Source: Pollenia angustigena
Taxonomy: Eukaryota; Arthropoda; Insecta; Diptera; Polleniidae
Direction of reading: 5' to 3'
Assembly: GCA_930367215.1 (NCBI GenBank)
Contig: OV884059.1
Coordinates: 35,703,882 to 35,767,881, forward strand
DNA length: 64,000 nucleotides
In this document: piece after piece, positions 57,145 through 64,000 of the stretch
Position numbering within the stretch: the first letter of the stretch is position 1
Layout: the number at the start of each line of letters is the position of its first letter
Notes under the pieces: model-generated
Seen by the model: only the letters and a program-made list of their open reading frames with translations
Databases searched by the model: none
What the model was told of the DNA's origin: nothing
Translations under genes and position numbers: made by a program

Positions 57145-59008
57145 TTTTTGTTGAGTAGAACTTGCAGGAGCATGTTCTGGTTTCGCATCATTTCCTGAAA
57201 CATGTTCTGCATAGTGGCCATGAAGTTATTCATAGTTTGAATTAAATTTTCAATTGAGGTAGGCATTTGTAGACCTTCCCTAGGAACATTAGCGTACGGA
57301 GGTTGCTTTGCGTTGGAAGTACTCGGGGGATTTTTCGCATTAGGGTTTCCTTTTAGGACTTGGGCATATGATTGGTTTTGTTTGTGTAGTACTAGCAATT
57401 GAGCCAGCGGCTTGGCTGGGCGCATGTGACGGACCATATTGGGAGTGAGTATATTTTTGAACTAAAGCAGGTTTTAATAAATGCAAGAAGACTTTACAAC
57501 CCCTATAGTTTGCCGTGTGATTTTCGCCACAGTTGCTGCATTTCTTAACATTCGGGTCAGCTTTAGAACGATTACATTCGGCGGTTTTATGAGCGTCGCC
57601 ACAAACCACACGTGAGGCAATTTACAATATGATTTTGTATGCCCATATTCCTGACAGTTTATGCATTGGGAGGGACCCTTTCGTTTTATTGGCTCCTCAA
57701 CAGTTATTCTTCTGTTGAGTAGGTAGCGCAAGTTGTATATGGGATGAACTGAATTTTTGGTTTTGAGAACCGATGAATCAAACGACATCTCAATGCGGTG
57801 CAGTGGTTGAGGAACTTTATTCCTGTTCAAAATATTATGCACAGATTTTACCTCATACCCCTCTTGCCCCTCTTGTCCTTTTATGACAATAATCAATCCC
57901 TTAGCACTTTTTAATTGGTATGTATAGTAACTTTTATTTTCTGCGTCCAGGTGTCTTGATATAACACGAAAGTTCGTTTCTGTACTGGCTTGAATTTTGG
58001 TCTCTTGAATTTGCCCGCGTCGTATAGAAACGACGTAGAAATGATTCTTACCTACAAGTTGAGTCAACATGTTGACTATGCTATTTGATGTTTGCTCTCG
58101 CAGATAGATAGGCGGCGGTTTAACTTCTTTAGTGGCTGTCCCATTAGCTGATTCTGCTTCTTCATCGTCAGGTATGGATAGTACAGAGAATCTGTTACCA
58201 TTTGTTGGCAAAGAGACTACGTTAGAGCCTTTGTATTGTTTGGCCATGCGTTCCTGTTGGTTGGACCTAGGGCTAGCCTTTCTCTTAGTTATTGTTATAT
58301 ATCTGTCCATGCCCGTTTGCACTTTAAGTCTAGATTACACTATCTCACAAGTCTTACGTATTCCATAATACTTTGTGAGATAGAAATCTAATGAGTTTTG
58401 ATGCGACTGTCAACAAATCTAATGTAACATGACAGTTTGTGTTCACACCATCACACAAAGTATAAACACTCACGCATGAAAAAAAATGCAACCCTGATCC
58501 AATGAAAAGTATTATTGTTTAGAAATTTTTCAAAAAACGATGAAGTCGTATGGGATGTCAAACTTTTTTCATAATACTTGTCATTTTCGTGACACATTGC
58601 ATTCACACTATCACACTTTGTCATATTACTTGAGTTTTTGACATGTATTAATACAAAGTATAATAGTGTAATCTAGCCTTTAGTAGTTTTTGGCACAGCT
58701 CCTGTATTTATTAATGCAAATCGTGATGTTCCAGGTTTTTCGTTATTATTCCTCTGGTCAGACGACTTCACACTTTGAACCACATTTACGGTCGGATCAA
58801 CACACTTGCTCAGGTTGGGCACACTTGAACTCAAATTGCTGTATGGAAAACCAGTTGCGCTGGCAATTTTTGCACTTAAATAATTTTTGTTTAATTCTGG
58901 GTATCGAATGTTTTCATTGCTCACGCTCGGGGAGCTTACCACAATATACGCATTTCTGCTATTTGTGCTGGGCCTACTCTCCTTATTGGGAGTATTTGTA
59001 AGGCTCAT
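57141..59008 (-). pseudogene. Jockey-like ORF1 (Gag), split by a MITE and frameshifted
   Basis: It starts at ATG 59006-59008 (MSLTNTPNKESRPSTNSRN) and runs to PKTTK at the MITE. It resumes at 58326 with VQTGMDRYITITKRK in the same frame once the MITE and one TAA are removed. Three zinc knuckles lie near the end: CINCQEYGHTKSYC, then after a frameshift near 57605 CGDAHKTAEC, and CSNCGENHTANYRGC. A second frameshift lies near 57400. The last part contains QSYAQVLKGNPNAK and a Met-rich helix and ends in TGA 57141-57143, overlapping the ORF2 start. Confidence 0.85.
58327..58679. mobile_element. 353-bp MITE, PIF/Harbinger type (copy B)
   Basis: Ends AGTCTAGATTACACTAT and ATAGTGTAATCTAGCCT are flanked by TTA (58324-58326 and 58680-58682). 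It has the same length as copy A (10190-10542), in opposite orientation. Confidence 0.92.
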
Positions 59009-59189
59009 TCACAAATCTCTTCGGGCACACTAGTTATTGTTCTTTTTTTTTCACCTATTACAAATATTTTTTTTTCACCCACGGCAAATATTTTTTTTTC
59101 ACTTCCAATTTTTTTATTATTTTTTATTTTTTATTTTATTTTTGTTACTCACTGATACACGTCCGTACTCGTCAAGAGCTGGTTCGCAA

Positions 59190-59309
59190 CTAGCTAGTTG
59201 TGAGCTAGTCTATCAACCCCGGAGTTGCGGGTTCGATTCCCGCCAGAGACTCTGGTTTCTTTCCTGCAGACAAGCGTCAAGTTTCGCGGGGATTAGCATA
59301 GGAAATTCA
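59190..59309 (+). repeat. tRNA-derived SINE, right part
   Basis: Contains GCGGGTTCGATTCCCGC, a perfect T-arm with the consensus B box. An unrelated body follows (CCTGCAGACAAGCGTCAAG) and then a poly(A)-rich tail from about 59309. The left part is at 55549-55575. Confidence 0.65.
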
Positions 59310-59375
59310 AAAAAAAAAAAAAATAAAAAATTAAAAAAAAACATAAAAATTGTAACGATCAGCTTTACACACTGA

Positions 59376-60263
59376 ATGTTTTGATACAGTTATTTTTTAG
59401 TATTCTCCCTTACAAACCTGCTTCGTAGTAAGGGAATGCTGAGAGTTCTTTCACTTACTTTACTGAAACTTCTGTATGTCTTATTGCGTAGCGCATAATT
59501 GTGCGCTTATTTTTTTAAATGTACATTTAGTGCTTCGCAAAATGATAAAATTTTTTATTGGGATGTAGCTGTAAAATTTTAAACGATTTCTACTCGTAAT
59601 TAGGCTGAATAAAAAAGACTATTATTTGTAATGTTCTGAAACTAGTGGGATTTATATAAAGTAATAACTCTGTGCCCACAAGCAATAACAAACTTTACTC
59701 GGTTTCGCAAGTGCACAATAGCGCATTTTTAGATTTAAAAAACGTTTCCTTAACACAGATAATTCTGATTTAGCTTATATTTGCAGGCTCTGTGTCATCA
59801 ATTTTATAATATTTAAATTTTTAATTAAAGAAAAAGCAATTAGTTAAGGAGAGGGACAAAGTAATAAGTCAAACTTGTCTTAATTCAACTTTAGCTGTTA
59901 TTACTTGTTGGCAAAAAAATATTGTAAAGTCTTCAATTATGTAGGTTTCCACACTACCATTGAGGTACTACACTTAGCGCGTTGCTAATTTTTTTAAATG
60001 GCTGGCTTCCCAAATAGGCCTAAACAATTATTATTAACTAAAACTTAATATTACATTGTTATGAATTATGCCTTCATTTCTTCAATGTAGCCATCAACAT
60101 CATTCTATGTGTGATTTTTATAGAAGTTTTATTTTTTTTTTGTCACTCATTTTATTCATTCATAATTATATTAAAATATATCATTTAACAGATGTGTCAC
60201 AGAAGCCAAGTTCGTACGAAAGTAAAATATGAAAACGTTTTAACCATCTCTAGAAAACATTAA
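59376..60263. other. intergenic with an inverted match to 54903
   Basis: No gene. TCTCCCTTACAAACCTGCTT at 59404 and ATTTTTTATTGGGATGT at about 59549 are complementary to sequence at 54903-54957. Confidence 0.5.
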
Positions 60264-60533
60264 AGGCCCAACCACAATGTGCTTAAGTTGGCTTAATCAA
60301 ATGTGTGAATACATGTTAATTATATGAGGCAAACCATATTGAACTTAAAGAAACTTTTTGCTAAGTTTAATGAAACTGTCATTTGCTTAAGCAAGGTGCG
60401 AAACTAATCGCACATTCCGTACGGAATCAAATGTTTTTTTATTTTGTTTTTGTTTTTTTAAATACATTTGAGAGACTTTTTGCTAATTTTTGACAGTACT
60501 TTAAGCAAGGCTATGCATATTATGGTTGGGCCT
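60264..60533. mobile_element. 270-bp MITE, PIF/Harbinger type
   Basis: Ends AGGCCCAACCACAATGTGC and ATTATGGTTGGGCCT are flanked by TAA (60261-60263 and 60534-60536). Confidence 0.85.
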
Positions 60534-61076
60534 TAAGCTTTGTTCACAATCCGAGCAACAATTTCGTTTTTTTCTATCTTATTTCTTCCCAAAGTATTTA
60601 ATTTATTTTCCTTTCATTTTATAAACAAAAATATAACTAAAGTTTTTTTAAAAAAATTGACTCAACTAGAACTTTAGCAACAATTGGTATGAAATTGTCT
60701 CTGTCGTTTAAAATAATTTTATTTAGTTTTGAATAAAAATTTTAACAAAATGCAAAAAATAATAATAAATGCATAATATTGTTGTGGCTAAAATTTGCAA
60801 ACGGTTTCTCAATGCAAAATGTGCGTGGTTGCATAAGAAATTGTTTCTCTATTATGAACACCAAGTAAAAATGTTTCTTTGATTGTGACCAGTGTTGCCA
60901 AAACTTGGTGACCAAAAATGGGCTAAAAATGGCTAAAAGCTTTTGTAAATAAAAACACATTAAAAATCAATAACAAAAAATAATTAAATTAAGTTAAGAT
61001 TATTAAGATTTTCGTATGACGTGCTAAATTCCCAATTTTCCATATTTGATTAATACACTGAAATTTATTGTTGAGG
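60534..61076. other. AT-rich intergenic stretch
   Basis: No gene. From about 61016 the Penelope-linked sequence starts (GACGTGCTAAATTCCCAATT). Confidence 0.4.
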
Positions 61077-61135
61077 GAAAGTTAGCTTCTATGCGCATTT
61101 CACTGGTTGCTTAGGCCAGATCATCAGGATCCCCC
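61077..61135 (-). ncRNA. second hammerhead ribozyme motif, probably degenerate
   Basis: On the minus strand: CTGATGA (61121-61127), stem II CTGG/CCAG with the same loop CCTAAGCAA, GAAA (61098-61101), TGCGCA, then TA. Core and stem II equal those at 51708-51743. Stem I pairs poorly because the upstream sequence changes to GGGGGATC, so this copy may be truncated and inactive. Confidence 0.6.
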
Positions 61136-61475
61136 TACAATTGGTTGGGTTCTTTCCGACTCGAATTGTAGTTGTAAGTGGGTAAAAAGAATAAACAAAA
61201 TTAAAAAACAAATTGTTTCATTCTATTGTCTTCGCAAGAAAACAACAAAAAAAAACCAATTTGGAAATTCAGTTTTCTGCACGGGCACATGCAAGTATAT
61301 TATCAAAGTTATTTACGGGAATAAAAAATTTATTATTTAGATTTTCGTATGAAGTGCTAAATTCCAAATTTCCATATTTGATTAATAAGATTAATTTGTT
61401 AAATAAGAATAAACGTAAATTAATATTAAAATAAATTAATATTAAATAATTAAATCATCGAAAACTTCGATGTCG
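61136..61475. other. repeat sequence related to 54414-54700
   Basis: CCCTACAATTGGTTGG, GCACGGGCACATGCAAGTA and other blocks match 54414-54610. No gene. Confidence 0.5.
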
Positions 61476-61797
61476 TTATTGTTCAGCATTACACCATGGA
61501 AGTGAGAGCAACTTTATAGTTAATTCTAAAATTTCTAAAACAATTGTTACCGCCTGCATCCCTTTATTGAAATACTTGCAACCAGAAAGAAACAGCGATG
61601 TTTGATTGATCCATTTTATAAATTTAACAGTGGAATACTGTTCCTTTATTTTGAATGATGTTTCAGCGTCATAGTTTATAGTGATTTCCAACATTTGTAA
61701 AAGTTGTGATTTAAATTTAAGGCGTTTTAATTGTTCAAAATGTTTATTTTACTTATAATAAAATAAAAATTATTCTATTAGTATTATTATTTAATTA

Positions 61798-62145
61798 AGC
61801 TTGAGGTCTTATAATAGATAGATGTTTAGAACAGTTGACTATTAAACCTAAAATTATGACAAAATATGTGGATGATTTATACATACATTTAATTCCTTTC
61901 ATGCGGATATAAAATTTACAATGGAAAAAGAGTTTGAATCTAAATTGTCTTATTTAGACACTTTGATAATACGAAAGGGGAAAAGTGTATTAATTGATTG
62001 GTATCAAAAACCAACATCATCTGGTAGGATAATTAATTATTTTTCAAAGCATCCTAAAAGGATTATAATAAACACAGCTAAAAATTTTATAGATAGGGTA
62101 TTGAAAATAAGTGATTCTTGTTTCCATAAGAATAATAAGGAGTAG
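61798..62145 (+). pseudogene. Penelope-like element, reverse transcriptase remnant
   Basis: The frame reads LIIDRCLEQLTIKPKI, MTKYVDDLYIHLI (the YVDD box), then after a stop and frameshift FTMEKEFESKLSYLDTLIIR and DWYQKPTSSGRIINYFSKHP. The NWYQKPTSSGR block and the LDTLIIR block before it are hallmarks of Penelope RT. The GIY-YIG endonuclease part is absent. It lies between repeats linked to the hammerhead motifs. Confidence 0.8.
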
Positions 62146-62526
62146 TCTTGGGCTTAATCGTTCACTTAGGTGACTTGTTATTAGAGTTCATTTAAAAAAA
62201 GTGAACTAGTTCGTTCTTCTAGTTCAGTAGTTCACTTTTAGTCAGTCTTTTGCGTCCGTCAAGCTCGATTCACCCATGCGTTCCGAACAAAATTTTTGTC
62301 CGGACAAAATTTTTTTTATATTGAGTTTGACGTTTTACTTTTGAGAGAGAGAGCAATGAATTTGTTCGGAACGTTTTTTCTTGAATTGGTTTAATTTTAA
62401 TTCTTGTGCCGAACAAAATGAACTGAGATGCCACTTTCTTTCAATTTGTACATAAAAGTTGAATTGAGCTGCCACATATTAAATTGTTCGTTTTGTGCTG
62501 AATAATTAAAAAAAAATTAGACAAAA

Positions 62527-62680
62527 ATTGATGTTAAAGAAAATATTGCCCTGAAACTTATTGAGGAAATAAAAAATCCAGGAAGAGAATGTATTTATCA
62601 TATGGGAAATCGTTCATATAAAAATACTAACTTAAAACAAAATATATGGACGGAAATAGAAAAATCTATTGGAATTGGTC
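62527..62680 (+). pseudogene. MADF-domain gene, first exon only
   Basis: Reads IALKLIEEIKNPGRECIYHM, then NRSYKNTNLKQNIWTEIEKS and IGIG, the first half of a MADF domain. A GTAAGT donor follows at 62681, the same point of the domain where the remnant at 20381 has its intron. No second exon is present; the rest was deleted. The protein would help the transposase bind DNA. Confidence 0.65.
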
Positions 62681-62727
62681 GTAAGTAAATTTTAAATGGT
62701 AAATTTTAATATTTGTTAACATAATGT

Positions 62728-62955
62728 TTACCAATTATTGTAGAAATTATTTATAAACGATTCCACGTCATGAAAGCGCATCTCAGGAACAAGTGTGTGG
62801 AAAACACCGTTTGTTGTTCTTTTCTGTAATATTTTTCTAACTGCTATTCTTTTTACTTTCAACCTTTTTTGATAAATTTGTTTTGCTAGTAAATGGGTTT
62901 TATGCAATTCAATTAAAAATAATAAAATTAATTTTCTTCTTTCTTCCATTTTCAC
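62728..62955 (-). pseudogene. Harbinger transposase, N-terminal fragment
   Basis: 75 codons: MEERRKLILLFLIELHK near the start, then KILQKRTTNGVFHTLVPEMR and FHDVESFINNF. The GxFHTLVxExR pattern is the N-terminal hallmark of arthropod Harbinger transposases. The catalytic domain is absent. Confidence 0.6.
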
Positions 62956-63156
62956 ACACTTTTATAAAAAAAAAACTAATAGTTTGCTAACTGTGCTGCC
63001 ACTTTGTATAATCGTTTACATCTGTAAACCATATGGTAGCTTTGTTTGTCCGGACAAATTTTCCGAGATGGGTGAATCGTTCTGCAGAACACTCTCTAAA
63101 AAAATTATTGTCCGGTCAAAAATATTGTTCGGAACGCATGGGTGAATCGAGCTTCA

Positions 63157-64000
63157 GTCTTTTGAGTCAGCTGTTTATTTCGTACTTTTGAGTTAGTTCA
63201 TTTAAGTCAGTCCATGTAGTTCAAGGGTTCATTTACTTCAGTTGCTTGTTCACTTTTTGTTTGTTGTTTATTTTTGTGTGTGTCAAGCTTTGAAAAAATT
63301 AATACAAATTTAATAAAAACAACCACATGAAAAAAGAACTTATTTAACAGAAATTTATACTCTTCTTTAAAACAATATATAAAAAAAATCTTTAATAAAA
63401 AACACTTAATAAAAAGCATTTAACCAAGACATTAAAAAACACACATAAAAGTGAATAGGTAAAACACAATAAATTAAAAATGCGTAAGGAATAAGTGGAG
63501 CCACAAGTAATTTGCAATAGAGGACAAATATTTAATTTCTAAAGCAATTGTGTATATTTTATAAACAAAATAATTTCCTTTTGTTATATTTTCAAAAAAT
63601 AAATTTTATATTCAATGTTTTTACAAAAACAACTGATTGAAAAGAAAGAACAATATTATTTAGTTTCTATATGTTATAATATACTTGTTTCTTTTACTCA
63701 TTGCCAGATTACTAAAACATGTTCGTAATATAATCAGGACTGCCATATTAAAGAGATGTCTCGCCACACGTGCCGATTTTCAAACATTTTGACTACACTG
63801 CGATTTTTTTCGGCGATTTATAAAATATATGGCGATTTTTTATTATTAATAATATTTCCATATGACGTGCTAAATAACCAATTTTTGATAAAAACACTGA
63901 AATTAGATAAGCTTTTTATTTATTTTGAGACTCTAATACTATGTTTCCACTAATAAACAACTAGTTTTGAGCAAAACGTGTCAGAGTGTTTCCATTATGT
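63157..64000. other. AT-rich intergenic stretch to the window end
   Basis: No gene. A Penelope-linked scrap lies at 63848-63912 (TATGACGTGCTAAATAACCA), and the start of a possible TIR element at 63942 (ATGTTTCCACTAATA) is cut by the window edge. Confidence 0.4.

Larger units (their letters stand above)
55576..59189 (-). mobile_element. Jockey-like non-LTR retrotransposon with internal deletion
   Basis: The minus-strand element ends in a poly(A) tail (T-run 55576-55591). It is flanked by CTAGCTAGTAG at 55565-55575 and CTAGCTAGTTG at 59190-59200. ORF1 (zinc-knuckle Gag) and ORF2 (endonuclease and RT) overlap as ATGA at 57141-57144, the usual Jockey arrangement. The RT catalytic core is deleted, a MITE splits ORF1, and several frameshifts occur. 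The 5' UTR contains repeated GTGAAAAAAAAATATTTG. Confidence 0.88.
62262..63153. mobile_element. 892-bp PIF/Harbinger deletion derivative
   Basis: Ends starting AGCTCGATTCACCCATGCGT match inverted for about 30 bp, continuing GTTCCGAACAA, and are flanked by TCA (62259-62261 and 63154-63156). Inside are the first exon of a MADF gene on the plus strand and the N-terminus of a Harbinger transposase on the minus strand. These are the two genes of an autonomous Harbinger. Confidence 0.8.

Noticed and set aside
59181..59260. Functional tRNA gene (good B box and T-arm)
   Set aside because: The A-box half is displaced to 55549 by an insertion, the anticodon arm is not normal, and a poly(A)-like tail follows; a SINE is the better reading.
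62243..62252. 10-bp direct repeat CAGTCTTTTG as target duplication of the 62262 element (Mutator-like)
   Set aside because: The TIRs start further in, with a 3-bp TCA on both sides, and the content is Harbinger; the 10-bp match is probably local low complexity.

Overview
The window looks like an AT-rich, repeat-dense stretch of a higher-fly (Diptera, probably Schizophora) nuclear genome. The signs are one intron-containing insect cuticle-protein gene, BEL/Pao, Jockey, Loa/I-like and Penelope retroelements, many short TIR elements, and CATA/TATG microsatellites. The order is inferred; the species cannot be told from the sequence alone.

Layout. 1-2.0 kb: the 3' end of a Loa/I-type non-LTR element. 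2.09-9.91 kb: a near-complete BEL/Pao LTR retrotransposon on the minus strand, with 287-bp LTRs, a 5-bp CTTTG target duplication, a tRNA-Tyr-type primer site, gag, protease, RT/RNase H, integrase, and an extra 3' ORF with three zinc knuckles. 10-17.4 kb: DNA-transposon remnants (hAT, PIF/Harbinger, Tc1) with several levels of nesting. 17.4-28.1 kb: fragments of repeat-borne genes, including a broken gene on the minus strand (28.1 to 23.0 kb) split by two insertions. 29.5-46 kb: mostly non-autonomous TIR and foldback elements plus Harbinger and Tc1 remnants. 46.7-47.1 kb: a Jockey scrap. 47.7-48.9 kb: the one convincing host gene, an RR-type cuticular protein whose first exon is not found. 49-55.5 kb: more TIR elements, a tRNA-like SINE and a candidate hammerhead ribozyme. 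55.55-59.3 kb: a SINE split by a Jockey-like element, itself split by a 353-bp MITE. 61-63.2 kb: Penelope RT remnant, a second hammerhead motif, and a Harbinger deletion derivative carrying pieces of both its transposase and its MADF gene.

The genes do not form a pathway. The window is mainly a record of transposition. The most unusual item is the BEL/Pao accessory ORF (2627-3118, minus): its three zinc knuckles line up with those of the element's own Gag-Pol without a gap. Next are the Penelope-linked hammerhead motifs, and insertion sites whose exact target duplications let the order of events be read. All family assignments come from motifs read by eye; no database search was possible.
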